Shown: positions 27,052 to 37,708 of the stretch, in pieces
Position numbering within the stretch: the first letter of the stretch is position 1
Layout of the letters: every line of letters begins with the position of its first letter
Assembly: GCA_027492275.1 (NCBI GenBank)
Contig: JAPUFC010000085.1
Span: 84,247 to 148,246 of the forward strand
DNA: 64,000 nucleotides
DNA from: Mesorhizobium sp.
GTDB taxonomy: Bacteria; Pseudomonadota; Alphaproteobacteria; Rhizobiales; Rhizobiaceae
Direction: 5' to 3'
Notes under the pieces: model-generated
The model's database searches: none
Told to the model about the DNA's origin: nothing
What the model saw: the letters and a program-made list of their open reading frames with translations, nothing else
Made by a program: the position numbers and the translations under genes

Positions 27052-28562
27052 CAGTCGTCAACTCGCAGGGACGACTCCACGACCGCAAGCCGGTCGGCGT
27101 CATCGACATCGGATCGAACTCGATCCGGCTGGTCATCTACGAGGGGATCGCGCGCGCGCCGACGGTCCTGTTCAACGAGAAGATGCTTGCCGGCCTCGGC
27201 AAGGGGCTGGTGTCCACCGGCCGGCTCGATCCCGAGGCGGTGACGCGCGCCATGGGCGAGTTCGCCCGCTTCCGGGCGCTGGCCGAGCAGGCCGGCGCGG
27301 AGGAGCTGCACGTCATCGCCACGGCCGCCGCGCGCGAGGCCGACAACGGGCCGGACTTCATCCGGCGCGTCGAGGAGGTGATCGGCAAGCCCATCCGCGT
27401 GCTGTCCGGACGCGAGGAGGCCTATTACTCGGCGCTCGGCGTCATTTCCGGCTTTCACCCGGCGGACGGGATCGCCGGCGATCTGGGCGGCGGCAGCCTC
27501 GAACTGGTCGACGTCAGGGGCGAGACGATCGGCGAGGGCATCACGCTGCCGCTCGGCGGCCTGCGGCTCCACGAAATGGCGAAGGGCTCGATCGGAGCGG
27601 CGGCCCGCATCGCCCGTCAGCATGTCGCGAAGGCGGAGCCCCTGAAGCAGGGCAAGGGCAGGCCCTTCTACGCGGTGGGCGGAACCTGGCGCAACCTCGG
27701 CCGCCTGCACATGGCGACGACGGGCTATCCGCTCCAGGTCATGCACCATTACGAGATGGGCATCGAGCGTTCGGCCACCTTCCTGCGGCAGGTGGCGCGC
27801 GGCGATCTGGACAGGATGAAGGGCATCGAGGAAGTGTCGAAGGCGCGGCGCGCCCTGCTGCCCTACGGCGCGGTGGTGATGCAGGAGATCATCGCCGCCA
27901 TGTCGCCGTCGAAGGTCGTCTTCTCGGCGCTCGGCGTGCGCGAAGGCTTCCTGCACTCGCTGCTGCCGGAGGACCAGCGCGGCGCCGACCCGCTGATCAC
28001 GGCGTCTGAGGAGATGGCGCTGCTGAGGGCGCGCTCCGTGACCCATGCGCGCGAGCTGGTCGACTGGACCAGGGCGACGCTGGAGGCGCTGGGCATGAGC
28101 GAGACGGAGGAGGAGGAGCGGCTGCGCCGGTCCGCCTGCCTGCTGGCCGACATAGGCTGGCGCGCGCATCCCGACTATCGCGGCACGCAGTCGCTCAACA
28201 TCATCGCCCACGCCTCCTTCATCGGCGTCGACCATCCCGGCCGCGCCTTCATCGCGCTGGCCAACGCCTACAGGCACGAGGGCGTGTTCAACGAGATCGC
28301 GCCGGAGCTGAAGGCGCTGGCGACGCCCGCCCAGCAGGAGCGGGCGCGGCTGCTCGGCGCCATGATGCGGGTCGTCTACCTGCTCACCGCGTCGATGCCG
28401 GGCGTCATGCCGCTGCTGACTTGGCGCAGGGAGCCGGACGGGACGCTGTCGCTGGTCGTCCCGAAAGCGGTGGCCGCCCTCCATGGAGAGCGGCCTGAGG
28501 GTCGTCTGGCGCAGCTCGCGAAGATCGCAAATCGCAAGCTGCGATTCGTGATCGAGGACTAG
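27048..28562 (+). CDS. ppx: Exopolyphosphatase (Ppx/GppA family)
   Basis: This 504-residue member of the Ppx/GppA phosphatase family removes terminal phosphates from polyphosphate or pppGpp. The sugar-kinase-type ATPase fold shows [16 protein letters not shown] at the N-terminus, the catalytic Glu region [12 protein letters not shown] and the phosphate loop [15 protein letters not shown]-terminal HD-like helical domain follows. It overlaps ppk by ATGA. Its stop codon shares the palindrome CTAG with the stop of the convergent doxX-like gene, so the two ends overlap by 4 bp. Confidence 0.94.
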   Translation: MTVVNSQGRLHDRKPVGVIDIGSNSIRLVIYEGIARAPTVLFNEKMLAGLGKGLVSTGRLDPEAVTRAMGEFARFRALAEQAGAEELHVIATAAAREADNGPDFIRRVEEVIGKPIRVLSGREEAYYSALGVISGFHPADGIAGDLGGGSLELVDVRGETIGEGITLPLGGLRLHEMAKGSIGAAARIARQHVAKAEPLKQGKGRPFYAVGGTWRNLGRLHMATTGYPLQVMHHYEMGIERSATFLRQVARGDLDRMKGIEEVSKARRALLPYGAVVMQEIIAAMSPSKVVFSALGVREGFLHSLLPEDQRGADPLITASEEMALLRARSVTHARELVDWTRATLEALGMSETEEEERLRRSACLLADIGWRAHPDYRGTQSLNIIAHASFIGVDHPGRAFIALANAYRHEGVFNEIAPELKALATPAQQERARLLGAMMRVVYLLTASMPGVMPLLTWRREPDGTLSLVVPKAVAALHGERPEGRLAQLAKIANRKLRFVIED

Positions 28563-28981
28563 TTTCCCCGGCGGTCGAGCGAGTAGGCGCCCGGCCCGTA
28601 GACGGCGAGGAACAGCAAGCCGCCGGCGATCGCCAGGTTCTTCTGCAGCATCAACAGCTGCATCTGATCGGAAAAGTCCAGATGGGCGATTGCGGTCGCG
28701 CCGAGCGTGAACAGCGCGATGACGATGGCTGCGATGCGCGTCTGCCAGCCCACCAAGATGGCCAGCCCGCCGATCAGCTCGACCAGGCCGACGACGACCG
28801 CCATGACGGTCGGGACGGGCAGGCCGACGCTGCCGAACCAGCCGGCGGTGCCGGCGATGTCAGTCAGCTTCCCGTAGCCCGCGAGGATGAACAGGATCGA
28901 GACGAGGACGCGGCCGACCAGCACCAGTGCCGGGCCGGCGGAGCCGGCGGGTGCGCCCGCCGTGGAAGCGTTGAACGACAT
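28559..28981 (-). CDS. DoxX family membrane protein
   Basis: This is a 140-residue protein with four hydrophobic helices typical of DoxX: LVLVGRVLVSILFILAGYGKL, the VPTVMAVVVGLVELIGGLAILVGW region, RIAAIVIALFTLGATAIAHL and AIAGGLLFLAVYGPGAYSLD. DoxX-like proteins are linked to redox or thiol stress in several bacteria, but the chemistry is not settled. ATG 28981 with a CGGAG site is preferred over ATG 29002. It lies downstream of fumC on the same strand, 132 bp away, and may have its own promoter. Confidence 0.9.
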   Translation of the reverse strand: MSFNASTAGAPAGSAGPALVLVGRVLVSILFILAGYGKLTDIAGTAGWFGSVGLPVPTVMAVVVGLVELIGGLAILVGWQTRIAAIVIALFTLGATAIAHLDFSDQMQLLMLQKNLAIAGGLLFLAVYGPGAYSLDRRGN

Positions 28982-29113
28982 GTTTTGTCTCCGATTTGCC
29001 AATCGACCGCCTCTCTAGCGAAAAGCCGTCGTTCACAAAAGGCGACGGCCCGGTGACGCAATGTTCACCGTACCGTCATCACGATCCTGTTGGTTGCGGT
29101 GACGGGTCTTCGC

Positions 29114-30517
29114 TCAGCCCGGCCTCGTCATTTCGGCCGGCACCACCAGCCGGTCGAAGTCGGCGTCGCTGACATAGCCGCCGCCCACGGCCTCCTCGCG
29201 CAGCGTGGTGCCGTTCTTGTGCGCGGTCTTGGCGATCTTGGCGGCGTTGTCGTAGCCGATGGTCGGCGCCAACGCCGTCACCAGCATCAGCGAACGCTCC
29301 AGCGCGGCCTTGATGTTGTCCTCGCGCGCCTCGATGCCGGCCACGCAATTGTCGGTGAAGGAGACGGCCGCGTCGGCCATGAGCTGCACCGACTGGAGGA
29401 AGTTGTAGGCCATCAGCGGGTTGTAGACGTTGAGCTCGAAATGGCCCTGGCTGCCGGCGAAGGTAATCGCCGCATGGTTGCCGAACACCTGCACGCAGAC
29501 CTGCGTCAGCGCCTCGCACTGGGTCGGGTTGACCTTGCCCGGCATGATCGACGAGCCGGGCTCGTTCTCCGGCAGCGCCAGTTCGCCGAGGCCCGAGCGC
29601 GGGCCGGAGCCCAGCAGGCGGATGTCGTTGGCGATCTTGAACAGCGCCGCCGCCGCAGCATTGATGGCGCCATGGGAAAAGACCATGGAATCGTGCGCCG
29701 CGAGCGCCTCGAACTTGTTCGGCGCGGTGACAAAGTCCAGCCCGGTGATGGAAGCGATGCGCTCGGCGACCTTCTCGGCGAAGCCGACCGGCGCGTTGAG
29801 GCCGGTGCCCACCGCCGTGCCGCCCTGCGCCAGCTCCATCAGGCCGGGCAGCGTCATCTCGATGCGTTTGATCGACGAGGCGACCTGCGCGGCGTAGCCG
29901 CCGAACTCCTGGCCGAGCGTCAGCGGCGTGGCGTCCTGCGTGTGGGTGCGGCCGATCTTGATGATGTGGTCGAACGCCCTGGCCTTGGCGTCCAGCGCGG
30001 CATGAAGATGCCTGAGGGCCGGCAGCAGGTCGTGGACGATCCGCTCCGCGCAGGCGACATGCATGGCCGTCGGGTAGGTGTCGTTGGACGACTGGCTCAT
30101 GTTGACGTGATCGTTCGGATGAACCGGCTTCTTCGAGCCCTGCACCCCGCCCAGAAGCTCGATGGCGCGGTTCGAGATCACCTCGTTGGCGTTCATGTTG
30201 GACTGCGTGCCCGAACCGGTCTGCCAGACGACCAGCGGGAAATGCTCGTTGAGCTTGCCGTCGATCACCTCCTGCGCGGCGGTAACGATCGCCTTGGCGA
30301 TCGTGGGATCGATGCGGCCGAGCCCGAGGTTCGCCTCCGCCGCCGCCCGCTTGACGATGCCGAGCGCCCGCACGACTGACAGCGGCTGCTTCTCCCAGCC
30401 GATCTTGAAATTGCCCAGCGAACGTTGCGCCTGCGCGCCCCAGTATTTGTCGGCGGCGACCTCGATCGGGCCGAACGTGTCGGTCTCGGTCCGTGTCGTC
30501 TTGGCTGTCTCGTTCAT
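29114..30517 (-). CDS. fumC: Class II fumarate hydratase
   Basis: Fumarase converts fumarate and L-malate in the TCA cycle without an Fe-S cluster. The 467-residue protein matches FumC throughout: [26 protein letters not shown] at the start, the substrate sites [17 protein letters not shown] and [33 protein letters not shown], and the superfamily signature [16 protein letters not shown] containing the catalytic serine. It is a homotetrameric cytoplasmic enzyme. No frameshift is seen. It precedes the DoxX gene and is separated from csbD upstream by 199 bp containing the csbD terminator. Confidence 0.97.
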   Translation of the reverse strand: MNETAKTTRTETDTFGPIEVAADKYWGAQAQRSLGNFKIGWEKQPLSVVRALGIVKRAAAEANLGLGRIDPTIAKAIVTAAQEVIDGKLNEHFPLVVWQTGSGTQSNMNANEVISNRAIELLGGVQGSKKPVHPNDHVNMSQSSNDTYPTAMHVACAERIVHDLLPALRHLHAALDAKARAFDHIIKIGRTHTQDATPLTLGQEFGGYAAQVASSIKRIEMTLPGLMELAQGGTAVGTGLNAPVGFAEKVAERIASITGLDFVTAPNKFEALAAHDSMVFSHGAINAAAAALFKIANDIRLLGSGPRSGLGELALPENEPGSSIMPGKVNPTQCEALTQVCVQVFGNHAAITFAGSQGHFELNVYNPLMAYNFLQSVQLMADAAVSFTDNCVAGIEAREDNIKAALERSLMLVTALAPTIGYDNAAKIAKTAHKNGTTLREEAVGGGYVSDADFDRLVVPAEMTRPG

Positions 30518-30665
30518 GCCGCCTCCGCTGGAAAATGGTCGGGTTCGGCAGCGGGCCTATCCCTTTGCGGAAGCTTCATCAAGCGTAGAATGGACGCCCG
30601 GACGGCCCAAATCGGTTCAATGGAGGAGGACCCGTGGGAATTTGGCGGAACGGCATGAACGGCAA

Positions 30666-30690
30666 CAAAAAAGGGCCTCTCGCGAGGCCC
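30666..30690 (-). terminator. Intrinsic terminator of csbD
   Basis: On the minus strand, GGGCCTC TCGC-type loop GAGGCCC (30673-30690) is followed by a T-run (30666-30672). The stem is perfect and starts 26 bp after the csbD stop, so it should end the csbD transcript before fumC. Confidence 0.85.
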
Positions 30691-30716
30691 ATTCCTTGCT
30701 GCAACGGAAACGGAGG

Positions 30717-30896
30717 CTACATGGAGCGCTTCACGTCTTCCTTGACGTCGCCATAGGCCTTCTGGACCTTGCCGGCGATCTTGTCCGCCTTGCCCGATGC
30801 CTGCATCTGATGGTCGCCGGTAACCTTGCCCGCGGCGTCCTTGACGGCGCCCTTGGCCTGCTTGGCGACACCCTTGACCTGATCCTTGTTCACCAT
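30717..30896 (-). CDS. CsbD family stress protein
   Basis: This 59-residue hydrophilic protein is of the CsbD type, stress-induced in many bacteria and of unknown mechanism. It has the family start NKDQVKGVAKQAKGAVKDAAGKVTGD, with many Lys, Ala and Gly residues, and DVKEDVKRSM at the end. ATG 30896 is chosen because the family begins there, although the frame opens at 30923. A strong terminator follows, so it is a monocistronic unit. Stress control is inferred from the family; I could not pick a promoter. Confidence 0.9.
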   Translation of the reverse strand: MVNKDQVKGVAKQAKGAVKDAAGKVTGDHQMQASGKADKIAGKVQKAYGDVKEDVKRSM

Positions 30897-30966
30897 CTGA
30901 CTCTCCTTGCGTGGTGGATGCAAAAAGAATGCGCGGGCCTTGATTTGGTTCCCGTGGTCGTGAAGC

Positions 30967-31743
30967 TCACGCGAAGCCGAAGAGCTGCGCGCTCTGCCAC
31001 CCGGCCAGCAGCATGATCAGGATGCCCACCAGCCTGAGCAGGGAGGTCGGCGGCAGCATCTTGACGATATAGCCCGCCAGCGGCGCGGCCATGAGCCCGC
31101 CGACGATCAGGCCGGCGACCGCCATGAAGTTGCTGGTCAGTTCGCCGGCTTCCTCCCAGTGCCCGCTGACCAGCGCGATGAGGAAGGTGAGCGAGACGGA
31201 CAGCGTGATCAGGAACTCGGCGGCGTTGACGGTTCCGATGACGTAGCGCGGCGTTCCGCCCGCGCCGAGCAGGCCGGTGGTGACGATCGGCCCCCAGCCG
31301 CCGCCTCCGGCGGCGTCGAGGAAGCCGCCCGCCGCGCCCAGCGGCGCCACCACGGCGGCGGGCACGGGCTTGCTCGGCAGCCTGCGGAACGAGCGAAAGA
31401 GCAGCCAGGCTCCGACCAGCGCCAGGTAGAGCGTGACGAAGGGCTTGATCTCGCCGCCGTCGATGGAGGTCAGCACATAGGCGCCGAGGCAGCCGCCGAC
31501 GATGCCGAACGGCGCCAGCCGGAAGAACAGCTTCCAGTCGATGTTGCGGTGGTAGAGATGGGCGGAGCCGGAGGCGGCGGTGGTGAACAGCTCCGCCGCG
31601 TGCACGGCGGCCGAGGCATGCGCCGGCGACACGCCGAAAGCGAGCAGAGTGGTGGACGAGATGACGCCGTAGGCCATGCCCAGCGCGCCGTCGACGGCCT
31701 GCGCCAGGAATCCCACGGCCACGAATAACAAGAATTCCTGCAT
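30967..31743 (-). CDS. TSUP family (TauE/SafE) permease
   Basis: This 258-residue membrane protein has about eight helices in two related halves, as in TauE/SafE anion exporters for sulfite or sulfonate-derived sulfur. The halves start FLLFVAVGFLAQAVDGALGMAYG and AAVVAPLGAAGGFLDAAGGGGWGPI, both with the conserved glycine-rich turns. The ATG at 31743 has a GGGGGTC site, and homology begins with MQEFLLFVA. The frame is open upstream to an in-frame ATG at 31929 with a better ribosome-binding site, which would add 62 residues across a terminator-like hairpin. The substrate is unknown. Confidence 0.88.
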   Translation of the reverse strand: MQEFLLFVAVGFLAQAVDGALGMAYGVISSTTLLAFGVSPAHASAAVHAAELFTTAASGSAHLYHRNIDWKLFFRLAPFGIVGGCLGAYVLTSIDGGEIKPFVTLYLALVGAWLLFRSFRRLPSKPVPAAVVAPLGAAGGFLDAAGGGGWGPIVTTGLLGAGGTPRYVIGTVNAAEFLITLSVSLTFLIALVSGHWEEAGELTSNFMAVAGLIVGGLMAAPLAGYIVKMLPPTSLLRLVGILIMLLAGWQSAQLFGFA

Positions 31744-31877
31744 CGACCCCCCGATTCCTTGCGCGCAAAATAAGTGGCGTCGGCAGACCCGAGAAGGCCC
31801 ATCGGTTCCAATGAATCGATCTTGGGAGGAATGCACAATCCCTGAGGGGCCGAATGACGGTATTTCCGACCGCCAAG

Positions 31878-31919
31878 AAAAAAAAGCGCTCCCGGCACCT
31901 TTTGATGTGCTGGGAGCGC
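31878..31919 (-). terminator. Orphan intrinsic terminator upstream of TSUP gene
   Basis: On the minus strand, GCGCTCCCAGCAC (31907-31919) pairs with the arm at 31886-31898 with one mismatch around an 8-base loop. Eight T residues follow (31878-31885). No recognised gene ends just before it, because groEL already has its own terminator about 140 bp upstream. Confidence 0.75.
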
Positions 31920-32060
31920 CTTGTGTCATCGCTCTGTCCTTTCGAATTGCTCCGATCGGACGGCTTTGACGACTGGAAAACGGCGAGGGCGTAAAAAGGT
32001 TCCGCGGTCGGCGAAAAAAGCCGCGCGCGCCGTCCACACCGGCGAAGCGCCGGCGGCGGA

Positions 32061-32088
32061 CAAAAGAAAAGGGCGGCCGGAGCCGCCC
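32061..32088 (-). terminator. Intrinsic terminator of groESL
   Basis: On the minus strand, GGGCGGC, loop TCCG, then GCCGCCC (32071-32088) is followed by TTTTCTTTTG (32061-32070). It begins 27 bp after the groEL stop codon and should end the groESL transcript. Confidence 0.85.
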
Positions 32089-32114
32089 TTCGCACTGGTC
32101 CTTGGGAGGGACGC

Positions 32115-33788
<1,674 letters not shown>

Positions 33789-33825
33789 TCAACCAGACTT
33801 CAGGAAAACCGAATGGGCAGGCCGG

Positions 33826-34122
33826 TCAGCCGATGATGCCCATGATGTCGGATTCCTTCATGATCAGAAGCTCTTCGCCGTTGAGCTTCACCTCGGTGCC
33901 CGACCACTTGCCGAACAGCACGCGGTCGCCGGCCTTGACGTCCAGCGGCACCAGCTTGCCGTTGTCGTCGCGCGCGCCGGAGCCGACGGCGACGATCTCG
34001 CCTTCCTGCGGCTTCTCCTTGGCCGTATCCGGGATGATGATCCCGCCCTTGGACTTCTCTTCGGACTCGACCCGGCGGACGACCACGCGGTCATGCAGCG
34101 GCCGGAACTTCGACTTTGCCAT
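33826..34122 (-). CDS. groES: Co-chaperonin GroES
   Basis: The 98-residue co-chaperonin forms the heptameric lid on GroEL. It has the start [36 protein letters not shown] (the mobile loop is GGIIIPD) and the conserved [29 protein letters not shown] end. The upstream region carries a CIRCE operator at 34180-34206 and an RpoH-type promoter, so it is under double control by HrcA and the heat-shock sigma factor. Confidence 0.98.
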   Translation of the reverse strand: MAKSKFRPLHDRVVVRRVESEEKSKGGIIIPDTAKEKPQEGEIVAVGSGARDDNGKLVPLDVKAGDRVLFGKWSGTEVKLNGEELLIMKESDIMGIIG

Positions 34123-34179
34123 GTTTTTAACCCTCGGTGCGGATGTTTGAACCGTCCTCCATCCGGCGTCGCCGGAGCG

Positions 34180-34206
34180 TTGGCACTCACCTCAGTCGAG
34201 TGCTAA
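34180..34206. promoter_or_regulatory. CIRCE element (HrcA operator)
   Basis: TTGGCACTC, nine bases, GAGTGCTAA matches the CIRCE consensus TTAGCACTC-N9-GAGTGCTAA with one change in the left arm. It lies 57 bp upstream of groES, in its leader. HrcA binding here would repress groESL in the absence of heat stress. The hrcA gene itself is not in this window. Confidence 0.95.
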
Positions 34207-34216
34207 CGCGGCGCTG

Positions 34217-34245
34217 AGATAGGCGGCCCCGCGCGCGATGTCAAG
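34217..34245 (-). promoter_or_regulatory. RpoH (sigma-32) promoter of groESL
   Basis: On the minus strand, CTTG, an 18-base spacer, then CCTATCT matches the alphaproteobacterial RpoH consensus (CTTG, 17-18 bases, CYTATNT). It sits just upstream of the CIRCE element, so transcription would start in or near the operator. Confidence 0.8.
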
Positions 34246-34365
34246 AAAGAGCCATCGTGTTTTATCATCTTCCAAGCAGGCCTGCCGGCGGCGCGCGCCC
34301 CGCGCTTCCTGCAAGGCAGCCATGCGGCATTCTCATGGAAGAAGGCTGGCAGGCGCGATTGAATC

Positions 34366-34382
34366 ATAAGCACGCTTATAAT
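34366..34382 (+). promoter_or_regulatory. Palindrome overlapping a -10 box before marR
   Basis: ATAAGC, AC, GCTTAT (34366-34379) is a perfect 6-2-6 inverted repeat. It overlaps TATAAT at 34377-34382, a perfect -10 hexamer, and a further GCTTAT half-site follows at 34390-34395. This fits an autoregulatory operator of the MarR-type repressor encoded right behind it. I see no good -35 box. The role is inferred. Confidence 0.6.
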
Positions 34383-34393
34383 ATATGGCGCTT

Positions 34394-34873
34394 ATGACGA
34401 CGGCAGGCATCGAACGACTGGGCTTCATCATTCATGACGCGGCCCGCCTCATGCGCAAGCGCTTCGAGCAGCGCGGCGCCGAGCACGGCCTGTCGGCCGC
34501 GCAGTGGCGGCTGCTGGCGCGCGTGGTGAAGGAGCCGGGCGTGTCGCAGGTGCGGCTCGCCGAGCTCCTCGAGGTCGAGCCGATCAGCGTTTCGCGCCTG
34601 GTCGACCGCATGGAGGAGGCAGGCTGGATCGAGCGCCGCGCCGACCCCGCCGACCGCCGCGTCCGCACCATCCACCCGACGCCGCGCAGCACGCAGGCCT
34701 TCAACAGCATCAAGAGCGTCGCGGGCGAGGTCTATGAGGAAGCGCTGGCCGGCCTGGCGGCCGAAAAGCGCCGCACTCTGGTCGAGGGATTGAACACCAT
34801 CATCGCCAATCTGGCCGACGGCGAAAGCTGCCAGGCGGGACGGGGCGAGCAGAAGGAAGAGAACGCAGCATGA
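34394..34873 (+). CDS. MarR family transcriptional regulator
   Basis: This is a 159-residue winged-helix repressor, probably of the efflux operon it leads. It shows GFIIHDAARLMRKRFEQRG, the helix-turn-helix AQWRLLARVVKEPGVSQVRLAELLEVEPISVSRLVDRMEE and the wing RRADPADRRVRTIHPTPR. The ATG at 34394 is chosen because TATAAT lies only 11 bases before it and no ribosome-binding site is present, so the message may be leaderless. ATG 34385 (three residues longer) is the alternative. It overlaps emrA by ATGA. Regulation by the palindrome at its promoter is inferred. Confidence 0.9.
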   Translation: MTTAGIERLGFIIHDAARLMRKRFEQRGAEHGLSAAQWRLLARVVKEPGVSQVRLAELLEVEPISVSRLVDRMEEAGWIERRADPADRRVRTIHPTPRSTQAFNSIKSVAGEVYEEALAGLAAEKRRTLVEGLNTIIANLADGESCQAGRGEQKEENAA

Positions 34874-36090
34874 ACGCCATGTCCAGGGTCGATGAACGCG
34901 ACGTCGCCGAGGTCGATCTCGAGGGGCCGGGCTCGCCGCCCGCGCCCGTCAAGCCCGCGCAGCCCGCCCCCGTGCAATCACCCGAGGTGAAGGTGCCCGC
35001 CGCCGCGCTGGCGCCCGCCGCCGAGCCGGCGCGTCGCCGCCGCTCCGGCCGCACCCTTTTGATGCTCTCGCTGCCGCTGCTGATGGCCGCGGGCGGCGCC
35101 TATGTCTGGGTGACCGGCGGCCGCTACGAGGAGACCGAAAACGCCAATCTGCGCCTCGCCAAGGTGACGATCACCTCCGAGGCGACCGGCCGCATCGTCG
35201 AATCCCACGTCGCCGACAACGCGCGCGTCGCCAGCGGCGACGTGCTGTTCGTGGTCGATTCCGAGCCCTATCGCATCGCGCTGGCGCAAGCCGACGCCTC
35301 GCTCGCCGCCGCGCGTCTCAAGGTCGAGCAGCTCAGGGCCGCCTACAGCCAGGCCGTGGCCGAGCAGCGCGTCGCAGGCGGGCAGCTCGACTACGCCCGC
35401 TCGCAGTTCGAGCGCGCCATCGATCTCGCCGCCAAGGGCATCAGCGCGCGCTCCGCGCTGGACGAGGCGCGCCGCGACCTCGACAAGGCGCAGGCCGAGA
35501 ACGTCGCCGCCGGACAGGCGGTCGAGAGCGCCCGCGCCGCGCTGGGCGGCGACATCGCCGTCGAGACCGACCGGCATCCCTCCGTGCTCGCCGCCCTGTC
35601 GGCGCGCGACAAGGCGGCCTACGATCTCGCGCAGACGACCGTTCGCGCGCCCGCCGACGGAATCGTGGCACAGGCCTCGTCCTTCAAGGTCGGACAGTTC
35701 GTTTCGCCCGGCACGCCGCTGTTCAGCCTTGTCGAGACCGGCGACCTGTGGATCGAGGCGAATTTCAAGGAGACGCAGCTCACGCATGTGCAGCCCGGCC
35801 AGAAAGCCGAGGTGGAGCTCGACACCTATCCGGGCCGCGCCTTCGAGGCGACGGTGCAGAGCATCGGCGCGGGCACCGGCGCGGAATTCTCGCTGCTGCC
35901 GGCGCAGAACGCCACCGGCAACTGGGTCAAGGTCACGCAGCGCATCCCCGTGCGTCTGAAGCTCGACGCCGACGAGGTGCCCGTCGCGCTCAGCACCGGC
36001 ATGAGCGCGACGGTGACGGTGGACACCGGCAAGGCGCGCGGCTTCGGCGCGCTCGGCGGCTGGTTCGGCACCGCCAACGCGGCCGAGTAG
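34870..36090 (+). CDS. emrA: EmrA-like HlyD efflux adaptor
   Basis: This 406-residue periplasmic adaptor belongs to the HlyD/EmrA family of multidrug pumps. A proline-rich cytoplasmic N-terminus of about 60 residues precedes one membrane helix (TLLMLSLPLLMAAGGAYVWVTGG). The lipoyl-like half GRIVESHVADNARVASGDVLFVVD, a coiled-coil hairpin, and the second half TTVRAPADGIVAQASSFKVGQFVSPGTPLFSLVET follow. It joins the inner-membrane EmrB transporter to an outer-membrane channel. It overlaps marR by 4 bp, so its expression follows the regulator. Confidence 0.92.
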   Translation: MNAMSRVDERDVAEVDLEGPGSPPAPVKPAQPAPVQSPEVKVPAAALAPAAEPARRRRSGRTLLMLSLPLLMAAGGAYVWVTGGRYEETENANLRLAKVTITSEATGRIVESHVADNARVASGDVLFVVDSEPYRIALAQADASLAAARLKVEQLRAAYSQAVAEQRVAGGQLDYARSQFERAIDLAAKGISARSALDEARRDLDKAQAENVAAGQAVESARAALGGDIAVETDRHPSVLAALSARDKAAYDLAQTTVRAPADGIVAQASSFKVGQFVSPGTPLFSLVETGDLWIEANFKETQLTHVQPGQKAEVELDTYPGRAFEATVQSIGAGTGAEFSLLPAQNATGNWVKVTQRIPVRLKLDADEVPVALSTGMSATVTVDTGKARGFGALGGWFGTANAAE

Positions 36091-36160
36091 CGCAGAGAGG
36101 ATCCGCAAGGCCGCGCCCGCCGTCGCCGAGCGCGGATACTGACCGCAGGTACGACCGACC

Positions 36161-37693
36161 ATGTCCGCCCCCACCAACCACGCCGACATTCCGCATCGCG
36201 GGCTGATCACCCTGTCGATCATGCTGGCGACGATCATGCAGGTGCTCGACACCACCATCGCCAACGTGGCGCTGCCGTCGATGACCGGCGACCTCGGCGC
36301 CTCGCAGGACACGATCAACTGGGTCCTGACCTCCTACATCGTGGCCGCCGCCATCATGACGCCGGTGACGGGCTGGCTGTCGGACCGGTTCGGCCGCAAG
36401 GAGCTTTTCCTGGCCTCGATCGTCGGCTTCACCACCGCCTCGGTGCTGTGCGCCGGCGCGTGGAGCCTGGAGACGATGGTGGCGTTCCGCCTTCTCCAGG
36501 GCGTCTTCGGCGCGGCCATCGTGCCGCTGTCCCAGACCTTCCTGCTCGACATCAACCCGAAGGAACGCCACGGCCAGGCCATGGCCATGTGGGGCGCGGG
36601 CATCATGGTCGGCCCCATCATCGGCCCGACGCTCGGCGGCTGGCTGACCGAAAGCTTCAACTGGCGCTGGGTGTTCCTCATCAACCTGCCGGTCGGCATC
36701 ATCGCCTTTCTCGGCTGCGCCGCTTACCTGCCGGCTGTGGCGAAGCGCCTGCGCGGCTTCGACTTCTTCGGCTTCGCCATGCTGTCGCTCGGCGTCGGCG
36801 CGCTCCAGTTGATGCTGGACAGGGGCGGCGAGGTGGACTGGTTCTCCTCCATCGAGATCTGGATCGAGCTGGCGCTGTCGATCACGGGCTTCTGGGTCTT
36901 CGTGGTTCATCTGGCCACGTCGAAGAACACCTTCATCGACCGCCACATCTTCCTGGACCGCAATTTCGCGACCGGGCTGGTCTTCATCTTCGTCATCGGC
37001 ATCATCCTGCTGGCGAGCCTGGCGCTGCTGCCGCCGATGCTGTCGCGCATCTTCAACCACCCCGTCATCACCACCGGCATCGTCATGGCGCCGCGCGGGG
37101 TGGGCACGATGGTTTCGATGATCCTCGTCGGGCGGCTGGTGCGGTTCGTCGACCCGCGCTATCTGGTCGTCGCCGGCCTGCTGCTGACCGCGACCTCGCT
37201 GTACCACATGACCGGTTTCACGCCGCAGATGGACGATACCGGCATCATCGTCAGCGGCATCGTGCAGGGCCTCGGCCTCGGGCTGGTTTTCGTGCCGCTG
37301 TCGACGGTGGCCTTCGCCACGCTGGACCCGAGATACCGCACCGACGCGGCGAGCCTTTTCAGCCTCGTGCGCAACATCGGCTCGTCCATCGGCATCTCGA
37401 TCGTCTCGGTGCTTCTGACGCGCAACGTGCAGGTCAACCACCAGGAGCTGTCGGCCTTCATAAACCCGTTCAACCCGATGCTGAGGGCGGCCTCGCCGGC
37501 CGCCGCCGCGGGCGATCCCGCGGCGCTGTCGCAGATCGACGGCCTGGTCAACATCCAGGCGCTGATGATCTCCTACGTCAACGATTTCAAGCTGATGATG
37601 ATCGTGACGCTGGCGGCGATCCCGTTGGTGTTCCTGCTGCGCAGGCCGCGCGCCGCGGCTCCGGCAGCCGCTGGCGCCGCCCACATGGACTGA
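36161..37693 (+). CDS. emrB: EmrB/QacA-type MFS efflux permease (DHA2)
   Basis: This 510-residue drug:proton antiporter of the DHA2 family has 14 predicted helices. The typical opening is IMLATIMQVLDTTIANVALPSMTGDLGAS (motif D1), followed by GWLSDRFGRKELF (motif A) and GIMVGPIIGPTLGGWLTE (motif C, specific to antiporters), then FNWRWVFLINLPVG. It begins 70 bp after emrA. With EmrA and a TolC-like channel it would expel hydrophobic toxic compounds. No TolC gene lies nearby. It converges with the TadG-like gene, 15 bp apart. Confidence 0.94.
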   Translation: MSAPTNHADIPHRGLITLSIMLATIMQVLDTTIANVALPSMTGDLGASQDTINWVLTSYIVAAAIMTPVTGWLSDRFGRKELFLASIVGFTTASVLCAGAWSLETMVAFRLLQGVFGAAIVPLSQTFLLDINPKERHGQAMAMWGAGIMVGPIIGPTLGGWLTESFNWRWVFLINLPVGIIAFLGCAAYLPAVAKRLRGFDFFGFAMLSLGVGALQLMLDRGGEVDWFSSIEIWIELALSITGFWVFVVHLATSKNTFIDRHIFLDRNFATGLVFIFVIGIILLASLALLPPMLSRIFNHPVITTGIVMAPRGVGTMVSMILVGRLVRFVDPRYLVVAGLLLTATSLYHMTGFTPQMDDTGIIVSGIVQGLGLGLVFVPLSTVAFATLDPRYRTDAASLFSLVRNIGSSIGISIVSVLLTRNVQVNHQELSAFINPFNPMLRAASPAAAAGDPAALSQIDGLVNIQALMISYVNDFKLMMIVTLAAIPLVFLLRRPRAAAPAAAGAAHMD

Positions 37694-37708
37694 GGCGGCG
37701 CCTGCCGG

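Larger units (their letters stand above)
31744..32114. other. Intergenic region between TSUP gene and groEL
   Basis: This 371 bp stretch contains two minus-strand terminator hairpins (32061-32088 for groEL and 31878-31919). Between them is a start-like signal, GAAAGGACAGAGCG before ATG 31929. I see no protein of recognisable type here. The stretch could hold a small RNA or a leader of the TSUP gene, and the start-hairpin arrangement is treated in the findings. Confidence 0.5.
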
